From: Paracentrotus lividus
Taxonomy: Eukaryota > Echinodermata > Echinoidea > Camarodonta > Echinidae
DNA: 64,000 nucleotides
NCBI GenBank assembly: GCA_940671915.1
Contig: CALNVZ010000174.1
Span: 73,402,054 to 73,466,053 of the forward strand
Direction of reading: 5' to 3'
The position numbers and the translations under genes are program-made. This document shows, one piece after another, positions 26,901 to 36,396 of this stretch. The notes beneath the pieces were generated by a model. It saw nothing but the letters and a program-made list of their open reading frames with translations. It did not search any database and was not told where the DNA came from. The stretch's first letter is position 1; each line of letters opens with the position of its first letter.

Positions 26901-28789
26901 CATGTATGTGGCATTTTCATATCTTTAAATGTCATAGAGGACTAATGTTTTTATTAGTTATTAAATTCCCTTACATTACACATGTATTTGGAAGAAAAAA
27001 AATCTGATCTTCATTTATACAAAGTACATTTTCTGTTTAACTTGGTCTGTATAAAGGCACAGTTTGTTAACTTCTCCATATTTCTATTTGTGCCGATAGG
27101 AAATTGGTGACCTTCTCCAGAGTACAGGTCAAGAGTTTGGTGTGACGACAAAGAGAAGAAGACGATGTGGATGGTTAGATGTAGTCCTTCTTAAATACGT
27201 CCACATGATCAATGGTTTCAGTGCGTAAGTACGGCTACCTTCCATTTATGCCAGTGCCGTGTCTTGTTTTTAAAAGCGGTAGAATTAATTCTATGAAAAG
27301 AAGTGACAAGCATACTTAAAATGCCATATCAATCTGGATTTTAACAGGTTAATACTGTCCGATTTGCCGAATGCAATGTTAAGCATCTTGCTTCTCAAGT
27401 ATATTACTTTAGGATTCCTGTAGAAATAATAATGGTAAAAGTCCTATATATTCAAGTTTGATTGGGTTTTTCAAACCAAACGTGGTGTTATATGAGAATG
27501 ATGTAAAATTGATTGTAAGAAATGTTATGTTGATGGAAGCTTTCCCAATGACCGTATATATATTGTTTGACCTTTGACACAGACTTGCTATGACCAAGCT
27601 GGACATCTTGGATATCTTTGATGAGATTAAGATTGGAGTCAAGTACCTCATCAATGGAGAGCCTCTCCCATCATTCCCAGGTAAAAAAAAAAAATCTTCA
27701 ACTTTATCAATTTAAAATTTAATTTTAAACAAACAGACAAAAGTTGATGGGAAGAAAGATGATATGGCTGGTTTTAATACCCCCACGTTTATGTCTGGAG
27801 CTTCCATTGTAGGTTCTTGTTCTGCTCCATAAATGCAAACTACATGTAGGTGATGGGGGGGGGGGGTAATACCGTGTCCCTTGGATAGGATGTTAACAGA
27901 GGTCTATGTTCTGGATAAACATCTGAAGCACCTTTGTAGGTTAAGATCCCGTTGTACTTATAATCAAAGTATGGATAACCCTTTTGCTCGGGCAACAGTT
28001 GAATTAGGGATAGGATTTTGATTAGTGAACAGGATTTTCCTGGAGAATATGTCGAACAATTTCTTGGTGTAATGATACTTCTATATGTATAGATCCCAAT
28101 CGATTGCACCATGAAGGAAGACCCGAGGGTTATATATTTTCTTGATAACGATGATCTCTTCTTCCTTTTGACAGCCCGTCAAGATGTGTTGAAGGAGGTG
28201 GAGGTTGAGTATGTAACTATGCCTGGATGGAAGACTAGTACAGTAGATGCTAGGAAGTTTGAAGAACTCCCAATCAATGCACAGAACTATATCCGCAAGG
28301 CAGAAGAACTTATCGGAATTCCAAGTAAGTATTTGTACTTGTCGAATCTTAACACTCGGACAATCTGACATTTAAACGTCAAATAACTTGGCACTTCGAG
28401 GTGTCTGAAGTATTTTGTGTCTCTTTTGTTTGCATTGATAATTCTGTCATGTTGAATTCAATTTACTTTTAATATTCAACATATGTATGAAAGTTTTATT
28501 ATGACGCCTTTATAAATTTCCTAGATTCTTTAAGTAAATCATTCTAGTCCCAAGTTAGTTGCTCATTGATAGTATATGCCACCAGATTCTGTCAAATTGG
28601 CAGACGTTTCTTTAATGATAATTGTAGTGAAGGAAATACAGCTTTTCCTTTTATTACTGTTGATGTTGAATATGTAGTTGAGACTTGTTTAATCGTTAAT
28701 ATCTTCATGTTTATTTATATCTATTCACCATCACAGTCAAATGGGTGGGAGTTGGCAAGAGCAGAGATTCAATCATCCAGCTCTTCTAA
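4251..28789 (+). CDS. ADSS: Adenylosuccinate synthetase (exons 2 to end; 5' exon outside window)
   Basis: Catalyses GTP-dependent joining of aspartate to IMP, the first step from IMP to AMP, in the cytosol. Eleven exons with GT-AG borders keep phase: 4251-4353, 4827-4940, 5453-5516, 13028-13135, 13386-13467, 14732-14858, 15718-15872, 27100-27224, 27583-27680, 28175-28324, 28737-28789 (TAA). They give 392 residues; the missing ~60 N-terminal residues should hold the QWGDEGKGK P-loop. Visible family landmarks in order: [17 protein letters not shown] then [15 protein letters not shown] (IMP loop); [19 protein letters not shown] then [30 protein letters not shown] (GTP site); [13 protein letters not shown] at the C-terminus. 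The aspartate-binding loop reads [12 protein letters not shown] where other eukaryotes have TTGRKRRCGWLD. Intron 7 (15873-27099) is long because of a 10.3 kb transposon. The start of the fourth listed exon is duplicated (12889-13080). ADSS versus ADSSL1-type paralogue cannot be settled without the N-terminus. Confidence 0.95.
6225..6301. repeat. Short foldback (hairpin) repeat
   Basis: Two arms of about 26 bases face each other: ACCATGTTTATGCTGTGACT at the left and AGTCACAGTGTAAACACGGT at the right, separated by a short loop containing CTCGTGCCGAACCCC. It is bordered by GTA trinucleotide repeats on both sides. A related CGACTCACAGTGTAAAGG fragment occurs near 18465. Probably a degenerate MITE. 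Confidence 0.5.
7389..7535. repeat. Simple repeat: poly-C, AAAT, poly-A, ATA
   Basis: A run of nine C is followed by AAATA units, a homopolymer A tract of about 20, ATA triplets and again AAATA units. Low complexity, not coding. Confidence 0.85.
8843..9234 (+). mobile_element. Complete short Helitron/Helentron-like element
   Basis: The 5' end TTTTTATGCC runs into a large palindrome (ATGCCTCTGCCACC, AAA, GGTGGTGCCGGAGGCAT). The 3' end has the hairpin CGTGCGCAGTCGAGG then ATTCAACTTG. The ends match the other copies at 1-321, 50427-51935 and 57008-58521, but this copy has only one to two internal monomers against about ten in the long ones. A perfect AGGTCAAAGGTCA direct repeat lies at 9022-9034. 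The terminal CTTG replaces the CTAG of the other copies. Confidence 0.65.
9353..9399. other. Poly-T tract and 24-N assembly gap
   Basis: A poly-T run (9353-9375) leads straight into N at 9376-9399. The true length of the tract and whatever follows is unknown. Open frames crossing the gap are not meaningful. Confidence 0.95.
9901..10214. repeat. GTGGCGGATC-ended repeat with an internal duplication
   Basis: The left end reads CAGTGGCGGATCTAGG and the right end CCGGATCCACGCCTGAT, an imperfect inverted pair. Inside, a block of about 115 bases containing ATCAAGAAGGT, GTTAGATTGGTC and TCGGCAATCC occurs twice in tandem (about 10003-10080 and 10105-10183), each next to homopolymer runs. Likely a small non-autonomous DNA element. 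Confidence 0.45.
10861..11648. mobile_element. 788-bp TIR element
   Basis: The first 26 bases (GGGTTGTTTTACGATCAGGG then TACACC) are inverted at the right end (GGTGTACCCTGATTGTAAAC then CAACCC). ATAT flanks both sides (10857-10860 and 11649-11652), a possible 4-bp target duplication. GACAGAACGTGATTTGACA and GACAGAATTGGAATCCCA inside suggest a partial internal duplication. No transposase is encoded. Superfamily not identified. Confidence 0.55.
11649..12712 (+). other. ADSS intron 3 without recognised features
   Basis: AT-rich, with a CT-rich run at about 12411-12465. The minus-strand open frame at 11898-12080 is a translation of purine-rich sequence. Nothing supportable is seen. Confidence 0.5.
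12713..12844. mobile_element. Foldback MITE with GGTGGTATC ends
   Basis: The ends GGTGGTATCTCACTTGC and AACGTGTGATACCACC are inverted, and the inner arms GTTGCGGAGATGTCTG and AGACATCTCTGCAAC pair as well, so nearly the whole 132 bp folds. TT occurs on both sides. Two further copies of this MITE (ending before 1437 and starting at 33365) are each interrupted near their right end by a larger element. Confidence 0.65.
12889..13080 (+). repeat. 96-bp tandem duplication of an ADSS splice acceptor and exon start
   Basis: Units 12889-12984 and 12985-13080 align without gaps with 11 mismatches. Each has a pyrimidine tract, a TAG acceptor (12929-12931 and 13025-13027) and 53 bases of coding sequence for [16 protein letters not shown]. 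The unit is 32 codons long and the frame stays open through the first copy, so using the upstream acceptor would add 32 residues beside the IMP loop. Differences are sparser in the coding part (4 of 53) than in the intron part (7 of 43). The downstream copy gives the family-like protein and is taken as the exon. Confidence 0.85.
13637..14502. mobile_element. TIR element with six GGGGCCATAATTACCCC motifs
   Basis: The ends ACTGGGGTAATTATGGCCC and, inverted, CACAATTACCCCAGT form the TIRs. The same 17-base motif, itself close to a palindrome, occurs at 13640-13656, 13823-13839, 13847-13863, 14103-14119, 14466-14482 and 14483-14499 in both orientations, each with at most a few mismatches. The sequence between is AT-rich and non-coding. 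Lies in the ADSS intron between 13468 and 14731. Confidence 0.55.
15345..15457. repeat. Foldback MITE-like hairpin
   Basis: CCTGATTAGACACAATAC then TTTGGAGGG at the left pairs with CCCTCCAATGTATTGTGTCT then AATCACCCAGG at the right around a short centre holding a TCCATTGTGCAC duplication. No coding content. Confidence 0.55.
15873..16501 (+). other. ADSS intron 7, left flank of the transposon
   Basis: Ordinary intron sequence up to the CTA at 16499-16501, which is the left copy of the transposon's 3-bp target duplication. The segment from about 16304 onward reappears in corrupted form at 16621-17054. Confidence 0.5.
16502..17830 (+). repeat. Left TIR, containing a corrupted duplicate
   Basis: It matches the inverse of 26000-26803 through TGGACCCTGGGCC (16585) and again from GGAAGTCACATTTGAGAC (about 17160) to the CA microsatellite. 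Between these points, 16588-17165 is a stretched, error-laden second version of the same sequence plus the flanking intron. Confidence 0.65.
17724..17811. repeat. (CA)n microsatellite in left TIR
   Basis: CA-dinucleotide run with a few interruptions (CCCACA, ACAACA). The same run recurs at 23090-23167 and, inverted, at 26003-26085, because it belongs to the TIR. A poly-T run follows at about 17902-17930. Confidence 0.9.
22424..22448. other. 25-N assembly gap
   Basis: The gap sits exactly where the transposase reading frame is broken by a TIR-like segment. Confidence 0.97.
22449..23196 (+). repeat. Internal TIR copy interrupting the transposase
   Basis: The sequence from CACAAAAATGAATTGCTGCC to TCTGTACCTTTTCTATGTAA repeats the left TIR in the same orientation and includes the CA microsatellite. 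The transposase codons on either side (NVKPW at about 23205; [14 protein letters not shown] at about 22423) would be adjacent without it. Either a nested insertion or a wrong gap fill. Confidence 0.7.
24336..25560. other. Transposon 5' non-coding region
   Basis: AT-rich sequence between the transposase start and the degraded TIR-like unit at about 25565. It would hold the transposase promoter, but no specific element is recognised. Confidence 0.4.
25565..25835 (-). repeat. Degraded second TIR-like unit
   Basis: GTCGACGACGACGTTCCATGATG, ATCGGGGACGAAAATCCCGAG, TCATTGTGGTG, CTAAAAATAGGGAGG and TTTCCGGTAGTGAGGTCA follow the same order as in the right TIR at about 26430-26660, with strong divergence. 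It indicates an older tandem duplication of the end. Confidence 0.5.
26000..26803 (-). repeat. Right TIR of the large transposon
   Basis: Clean version of the terminal repeat, from the GT microsatellite (about 26003-26085) to GGGATGCCGGACTA. It is the best template for judging the corrupted left end. Confidence 0.75.
27851..27980. repeat. Fragment of a dispersed GGATAGGATGTTAA repeat
   Basis: CCCTTGGATAGGATGTTAAC followed by AGAGGTC parallels CCCTCGGATAGGATGTTAAA followed by TGGAGGTCCC at about 49232. It lies in the ADSS intron between 27681 and 28174. SINE-like origin is possible but no A/B box was confirmed. Confidence 0.35.
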
Positions 28790-30883
28790 GTTCCAGAGAG
28801 AATGTCTGCAGAAATACATATAATTCAACATTGTGCTTATCTTCAATTTGCTTCAAGTTGAAGGCCTTCCAGTCGAGAAATCCGCTTTTTATAAACAACC
28901 ATGAGGAAAACCACACAAAGTAACTTTAAGAGGATTCCATGGGCTAGAGGACAACTACCCCTGCCAGAAAGATACTATATAACCCTATATCTAACTTAAC
29001 TCTGTCCTGGGGGGGGGGGGGGGTAGTCGACCTTGAGTGTAATTGTCCAGGTGGGATTTGTCCTGATATGCTTGGAGAGGAAGGCCATTTGAAATGTCTA
29101 TGTTTTATCTTTTTTTTCTTTTCTTTTTTTTTCTTTTCTTTTTTTAAAATGGCAAATATCTCTAGTTCAAATGATGGCTTGTTCATATATTTTTTGTTTG
29201 AAGTCAGACATATATGTACTATCAAAATTTCAACAGTTTTAAAACTTTTAACTAAACATATGTGAATCAGTGAGACATTAATGCTGCACAAAGTCTGAAT
29301 GTACCTCTCATCAGCATTGCATGTTTTGCATATACCATATACAGTCAGGATAGAAAAAAGAACCCCTCTGTGTAATTATTCCCCGTTTCTTTTCACTATC
29401 ATGGCTCTTTCCATCTCTTTTATTAACCTCATTTCTACCTCTTTGAATTCATACTTTATCAACATGTTTATTTTCTAGTAATTTCCAGAATTCCCCCTTT
29501 ATGTAGATGTCAATCAAGTTATTAGGCCTGCAAATCCTAACACATTATGTTACGCTGATATCATTGTTACCTTGAGTTTTGTCGTTTCCGTTTTTGTAGA
29601 TATCGTCCTGTAATAAGTCTCAATTAATTTACTTTTCAGTAAAGTTACAGAAAACAAGACTATTAATATAATTAATTTGGCAGGCCCCACTACTTTTAAG
29701 GGTGTAGATGTTTCTTTTTAAGTTCGTTTTTAGTGTGCTTTACTAGGTTAAGTAGCTACATAATTTTATCCAGTGGTGCTTTATAATTTGACTGCCTTTA
29801 CCATTTTGTTTAGAAATCGAATGCACAAATTTGATAGAAATACATTGTACATTTGTATTCAGCCCTTTAGGCATTGATAACCAGCTTTCTTACTTTATTT
29901 ATCTTTCATATCATTAATGTTAATTTTTTTCTTACGGTATATTTAATAGAGGTTGCTGTTTGTTCTAGATGTAATAGATTTTCCTGAAATGTTTATTTAC
30001 CCCTTATGTTATATTGGTTTGGGCTGGCCATTAATGTTTCATTTTGTACTTCTATAATAATGTACCGTCATAAGTTAACATCTGTAATTTTAAAGCATGT
30101 ATGTCTGTATAAAAACTTTGCAAATTATTAATTCAAATCAATTCTTTGTGAGGCAAATTATATGAAAAATTACCCTACAAACCATTTTCTTTTCTATTTC
30201 AATCCATGAATGAAGAAGGAAATCATAAATTTATAAAGAAGCATCTTGTGCAATGGTGAAGAAAATGCACTTTTTGAAGAACTTGTGTTTAATTATGTTA
30301 GGGGTTCAATACAAATTTGTAACTGTTACTATGGGAATTATATATTCCTGAAAGAGCCAATGGCTGAATTTAAGAATCTGTTTTATCAAATTAATGCAAT
30401 CATCAATGTAAATATAATGTCAAAAATACTGTATTAAAAGATTTTTTAAAAATCAGTGATATTTTTTAAACCAGATAACAAAATTAAGGAAATTGGTAAT
30501 TAGTATGTAAATTAAAAAAACAAACAAACAGTGATTTCAATACATCTACCATATAAACTAACTTTGGGTATTGTTTCTACATTTTTGTGAAGAGAGTGAA
30601 CTCTACCACAGTGCACTGAAAGAGTTGATGCATTCTAAATTATTTCTTTGACTTTTTTAATTGTTTTTATTGATGGAAACATCATTATGTATAGACATCA
30701 TTAGAGTGCTGACACCACTCATTAATTTCTATGTATCTCAATTTCACTACCTTGCTTAAGAAAAGTCCAGAAATATTTATGTGGGAGTCATATTGTTTTC
30801 TGGTTGATAGAAGATACTTCTCACACCAGTACTGTATCTGTAGTTTAAATTCTAGTTCACAAGATTATGAGATACATACAAAT
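28790..30883 (+). other. Likely ADSS 3' UTR and downstream sequence
   Basis: No gene is seen. The 3' UTR must begin at 28790. ATTAAA at 30433-30438 is one possible polyadenylation signal among several weak ones; none is convincing. A poly-G run sits at about 29011 and a CT-rich run at about 29108-29144. Confidence 0.4.
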
Positions 30884-32552
30884 GGCTTATGCTAAAGTGT
30901 AGCGTTGTGGCGCGGCGCGGCGCGCTGAAAAATGGAAATAATCGACGAAAAAAAAATAAGGTGTCTTGAAGGCGTCCTACAAAAGGAAAAGATTCTGAAT
31001 CGATTTTTGTGAAATTTAGGAATGAGCCCAAGTCATGGCGGATTCAAAGTCTTCCAAGACAAAAGAATTTAGGAGCTGGCATTGTGTGAGTACAAAGCCG
31101 GCCCCCCTGATTCTGTGGACAGACCAGGACCAGGACCAGAATTTCATTGAAATTCGCAATTAAAACAATGTGAACGTGGACCGGACCAGGAGTGGACCAG
31201 GACTAGTCATCACGATCTGGTTGCTGGCATTATGTGAGTACTAAGGCCGCCCCTGATTCTGTGGACAGAACAGGACCGAGGATTTCATTGAAATTCGCAA
31301 TTTAAACCATGTAACGTGGACCAGGACCAGGAAGTGACCAGGACTAGCCCATCGCGATTTTTGATTTCTGCCGATAGCCGTAAACAGCATCGACCAAACT
31401 TTCATATGATTTGTGACCCCCGATTTCTTTCACCTAATTTGACGCTTTTAATCACCCGGTATAGCTGTGCGCATACACAGAACTGACACGTACATGTCCG
31501 GTCAGCTGTGCAGTTAAATCTGATGGCCGGCCTGGATCACGATAGGTAGGCGACTGTTTATTTAGGCAAGGGGGTGACACGGCGTTTGGCTTAGTGGAGG
31601 ACACGTACGCGATTTATGAGACCGTTTATTTTTTTCGCAGAATTGTTTTGTCAATTTCTTGTCAAGGAAATTCATCGCTACCTGACTGCGTGATTATTAC
31701 GAAAAATCGTAAATGCCTGTCTTTCTTCTCTTTCTAATTCAATATCGATACCGAGTGATCCACAGAATTAAAAACCTTGATTTCCCTGAGCAGAATGGTA
31801 CGGACCGTAGCCGCCTGGCTCGCTAATAGCCAAGTTCCCAAATTCAGACTAGGCATCATGGTTTGACTTTTGAGTAAAAAATGACGGTGCTTTTTTCATC
31901 TAAGAATAATTTATATATCAACATTTTCAGATGAGCTGAATACTTAAATCTTTTTCCGTTGGTGAAAAATAGCCCACTCGTCGGCAAGAAACTTATGATA
32001 AAGCCGGAAGCTTCAGTCAAAAAAGTTCAATACCTAGAAACTTTGACAAAATTGATGAATATCAAACAAAAAATGACGGTAGGCTCAAAGAGCAAAAAAA
32101 TCGTGATTTTATATAACCATAAACGAAGAAGAGTTACATTTTCTAATACTTTTTTCGTTGGTGAACTAGGCCCATCGGTGCAAAAGATAGTGGTGAAACA
32201 AGAGGAAATTGTACGTTTGCAGCTTTTTTATAGCGGCCGCAGTGTGTTAGAAGGGGTTGACGCTTAATGTTAGGGTAAATCCATATGCATCGTTTTGGAA
32301 CTATTAGTCACACAATTTTTGACACACCACACACACACACACACACACACGCACACTAACCCCACACAAGGGCTTATGCTAAGTCTCGAGTCCGAAAAAT
32401 GATAATCCTTTCCAAAATTCAAAAAATCGATCCAGATCTTTTCCTTTTTTCGTAGGAGAACGCTGTTGAAGACACCTTGTTTTTTTTTCGTCGATTATTT
32501 CCATTTTTTAACGCGCCGCGCCGCGCCACAACGCAACACTTTAGCATAAGCC
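30884..32552. mobile_element. 1.67 kb TIR element with 8-bp target duplication
   Basis: ATACAAAT occurs at 30876-30883 and 32553-32560. The ends GGCTTATGCTAAAGTGT and, inverted, ACACTTTAGCATAAGCC start TIRs of about 135 bp that contain GGCGCGGCGCGGCGCG. A third copy of GGCTTATGCTAA lies inside at about 32370. A block of about 140 bp is duplicated at 31076-31217 and 31223-31361. The open frame at 31959-32267 encodes no recognisable protein. Eight-base duplications occur in hAT and a few other superfamilies, but these ends match none firmly. Confidence 0.7.
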
Positions 32553-32560
32553 ATACAAAT

Positions 32561-33364
32561 TCATATAAACTACCAAAATACCTCTTAACCCTACTCAGAG
32601 GGAAGCATGTACATGCAGACTTAATTTGCTTAGGACGTTCTGTGTCATCATATGTCTGGCAATTTGTTGGATTATTTCATGAGCTTTGTGGCATAAATGT
32701 TCCATGTTTTTGTCGTGCTCGGTCTGTGTAAGATAGTGCTCAGGTCTATCCAAAGTGGTTTTGACATTATAGAATGGTACAAGCCGAAATGAGATTTAAA
32801 AAGCGTCTGTAAAGAAGATTTCTGAATAAAAAAGGGTTCATGCATTGTTCAATTTTGGTGAAATTGTGGAGGATATCTTTAAGCGTTGTGCCAACTCCAG
32901 CTTTCTATTGACAAACTTTTTGTTTGTAAATGTTTCAGTTTGGAAAACAAATTGCGAAACATTACACTTCAATAGGATATAAGTTACATATGTAAAATGG
33001 GTAGTTTAGTGATATTACAATCACAGACGAAATCACACTTAAAAATACTTATTATCAAAGGAAGATTAAAAGGTCTTTAAAAATAGGTTGCATTTCCGTC
33101 TTCCTTCCTAAGTTTTATTGTCTAAAATTGGGTGTGTGATTTTTAAAATGTGTATGATTGAAAACTATATATATATGTTATCAAGCAAATTGAGAGGAGA
33201 CTGAATTTAATGCTCTCCATGTAATTAATCATCAGATTGTATAGCTTTAAAAAAATCTGCTGGTGTGAGCTGTTTAAAATAAAATGGGATGTGGTGAGAA
33301 ACAAACCTGACCTTGATTACGTTAATTATTAGTGTCTTTGTTTCTATACATACAGGTTTGTAAT
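32561..33364. other. Intergenic, no recognised feature
   Basis: AATAAA occurs at 32825-32830 on the + strand, possibly a distal ADSS polyadenylation signal, but no cleavage context was identified. Confidence 0.35.
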
Positions 33365-33558
33365 GGTGGTATCTAAGTTGCCTTGAGATGGATTTGAGAC
33401 AAGTTTTGGGCAGGTTTCCTCTACGTCTCACGAGTCGCGGTGAAATAGAACATGTTTATACATGTGAATGTTTTTCTGTCGTGGAGATGTCTCCCTGACA
33501 GAAATAAAAATTAACAGAAACGTGTCCAAGTCGCGGAGACGTCTGCATGAAGTGACAT
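33365..33558. repeat. GGTGGTATC MITE, left portion
   Basis: It starts GGTGGTATCTAAGTTGCC like the intact copy at 12713 and ends GTCGCGGAGACGTCTGCATG then AAGTGACAT. The expected remaining right end appears after 35453 as ACATACTATC (MITE consensus AGATACCACC). The larger element at 33559-35453 interrupts it. Confidence 0.55.
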
Positions 33559-35453
33559 GAGCCTGGTCAGTTAAGAGTGAGCACTGGGGTGAAAATTTCA
33601 TATTAAGATTTAGGGGATGTAAGTATTTTCAGGATTTAGGCTAACATCTCAAGTTATCAAAATATGATTTTCAGAGACATGCAATGATGAGAAGCCCTTG
33701 AAATATGTTATTTTTGTACGGGGGTGCCTAAAAATAATGTCACGGACGGACATTTTTCAGTAAGAGTAAAATAAGTCTCAGTTCAATATCTACACAACTT
33801 TTTTATTTTTTCTTTACTGATACAGAGAGGTTGAAAGTATTTCTAAACAAAACAAGAAAACAATAGAAATTAAAAACTGGGGAAATAATTCTGTGCGACA
33901 AATTTAAACATTTTGACCCAAAAAATGTCCGTCCGTGACAAAAAAACAGAACAAAACTATTTTTCCCCTTTGTTATTGCTTATTTGAAATTAAAATCATG
34001 CAAAGCTATCTCCCCATTATAAGACCTTTGCTATGTATGAATTATACTTTTATCAATTGTGATGCATTTATTTCATATGAATTTGAAATTTTGTCCGTCC
34101 GTGACATTTTTTGTCACGGACGACAAATCAGTATTTACATGCAATATGCTGCACTGGTTTTGGGTGAAATTAATTATTTTCAATTACTCCAGGTAATTAT
34201 CTTGAATTAAACCCTTAATTTCATTCAAATTAGATTACGCCATGAGATCCAATCATGTACATTACCCCCCCCCCCATGCACACCAAAATCCTTCTATAAT
34301 AACACACAAATACATGTATATGTATGCAGGTGCAAATCCAGATTTCCCCATTTTTTAAAGACTTTAGATTTGGACACCCCAAAGTTTTGCATGATATGCC
34401 AGTCAAGGCAAAAATGTACCCTAAAATTGTCACATCACTGCTCTTGGGAGGGTGTGGGGTGGCAGATTTAAAAAAAAGACACTTCGCCCGTCCAATATGT
34501 CATCCTTATTAAAAAAAAAAAAAAAAAAAAAAATATTGGGTAGGCTATGCCATTTTATTTATTTTTTTTTTGGAGGGGGGGGGGAGGGTGAGATGGGCCC
34601 ACCAGGCACCCTTGATCCACATTTGACTTGCAAACCTTAATTCTGATTATTTATCGAATTGCATTACAGTGGATACACGACAAGCAAAAACGTACAATAA
34701 AAAAATTTCAGGTGACATCAGTGAAAATTACTCCGGTGGTGGGGTGGGGGGGGGTAGGTGTGAAAAAATGACCTTCGTCGCCAAATGTGTCATCATTATT
34801 TAAATAACAGCCATTATTGTAGCAAGAGGCGTTTTTCATTTCATTTAATTGTTTATTTATTTCTTTATTTGGTGGGAGGGGGAGGGTCGGGGGAGGACCC
34901 CCTGGATCCGCGTTTGACTTTAAAACCTTCATTCTGATTGGTTGTTGAATTGTATTACCGTGGAAATTTAATATTCTTTGACAGAAAAGTTGATTTCTGC
35001 AACAGTTTCCCTATGATGTCCGTCCGTGACATCCAAATGTCCGTCCGTGACACTGAAAATGTCCGTCCGTGACAAAATGTTTTTAGCCGTCAATCAAAAA
35101 CTGGAGCTTTTATCAAATTGATTTTTACATGGCAGCGAAGTAAAATTACTTGGATATTGTATGATATGTTATTTGTTTAACATTGGCAATTATTTTAGAT
35201 AGAAATGCCAAAAGAGTCATGAGAAGTCGGGAAACCCATTTCTATCTCGTCCGTCCGTGACATTGAACATTTAAAGGATTCTATTCTTAGCATTTTTCCA
35301 TGGCAACAAAATGTTGCCATCATTTGGCACATCCAGTGGTACCCTTCACTATCAAACACAGAAAATTTCAATATTTCTCATGATTAACCTTTCACGGGCT
35401 GTCAAACTTTGAAAATTTGCAAAATGTCCGTCCGTGACAAACTGACCAGGCTC
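33559..35453. mobile_element. 1.9 kb element with nine TGTCCGTCCGTGACA motifs
   Basis: The ends GAGCCTGGTCAGTT and AACTGACCAGGCTC are exact inverses, flanked by ACAT (33555-33558 and 35454-35457). The 15-base motif occurs at 33926-33940, 34092-34106, 35017-35031, 35038-35052, 35060-35074, 35248-35262 (one mismatch) and 35425-35439, and inverted at 33738-33752 and 34112-34125 (one base short). The last copy abuts the right TIR. A block of about 210 bp around GGGTGTGGGGTGG is also duplicated (about 34440-34650 and 34730-34945). Non-coding; superfamily unknown. Confidence 0.65.
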
Positions 35454-35457
35454 ACAT

Positions 35458-36396
35458 ACTATCTTAAAGGCCTACAAACTAGGATTACAGAAACATATAC
35501 TAGGTGTTCATTCAACAATTTTTTATTTGTAAACTTAGGATGGTGAGGATTTTTGCTGTTTGTGATATTCATGACAATGTTGAAGGATTTTATCACATTT
35601 TGACAGATCAGGGCCATGACTTTATGTGTCAGTTATTAGTAATTTGAAGAAAAAAAAAGGGAAGGAAATGGGATTCCATTGCGTTCTATAGCTTCTGATC
35701 ACTCGAGCACTGAGAGCTAAGGGATTCTCCATGACGGACATCGCCATTATGGCTTTCCATAGCTCAAGTAGTAGAGCACCTTTTTAGTTATTGGGTATTG
35801 CACCTGTCAAACATCCTTTGATTACTCAATATATTGACTGAGATACAGAAATGCTCAGGAAATTTTTTTACCAACATTAAATATTTAAACTAAAAAATAG
35901 GTCCATTTTCAGCAATTGAATGAAACTACAAAAAAGTAATACTATCAGAGACAATGTAATTCATTCCGTGTTACAGTCCACTCTTCTTATAATGAGGTGC
36001 TCACGACCCACTTTCAAACATGTGCCAATGTGTTTATTTGCTTTTGCATCCAAGGTAAGTGATCCTGAGTATCTCATGGAAATAAGACTGTATATAACTT
36101 TATGTAACTTTATTTTGCATTTTTGTGCTCCTTTTTCCCAATCTGGCAATGTCCAAATGTTGTATCATCGATAGGCTGTTAAAAACTCGTCTCTCAAAAA
36201 TGTAAAAGTTCAGGAGAGAGAAAAAAAATGGCGACCAATTCACCTATGGGATCGCCTTTCCTTCAACAGGCTGTGGTGGCTTCTTTTGGGGGGATAAGAG
36301 AGCTGGTATTTGGAACATAACTTGACCAATAACCTGGAGATTAACAAATATGCCGAAGGGTGATTTTCGCCAAAATATGAGATGCAAGGTTTTTAA
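35458..36396. other. Intergenic, no recognised feature
   Basis: AT-rich. The open frame pair at 35920-36174 and 35961-36149 on opposite strands shows no known protein. Confidence 0.45.

Noticed and set aside
31959-32267. 102-codon open frame in the 8-bp-duplication element
   Set aside because: Lysine-rich, no domain recognised, and the element otherwise lacks coding sequence; chance is more likely.
33559-35453. CRISPR-like array reading of the repeated TGTCCGTCCGTGACA motif
   Set aside because: Copies occur in both orientations at irregular distances in a nuclear genome; no spacer regularity or cas genes.
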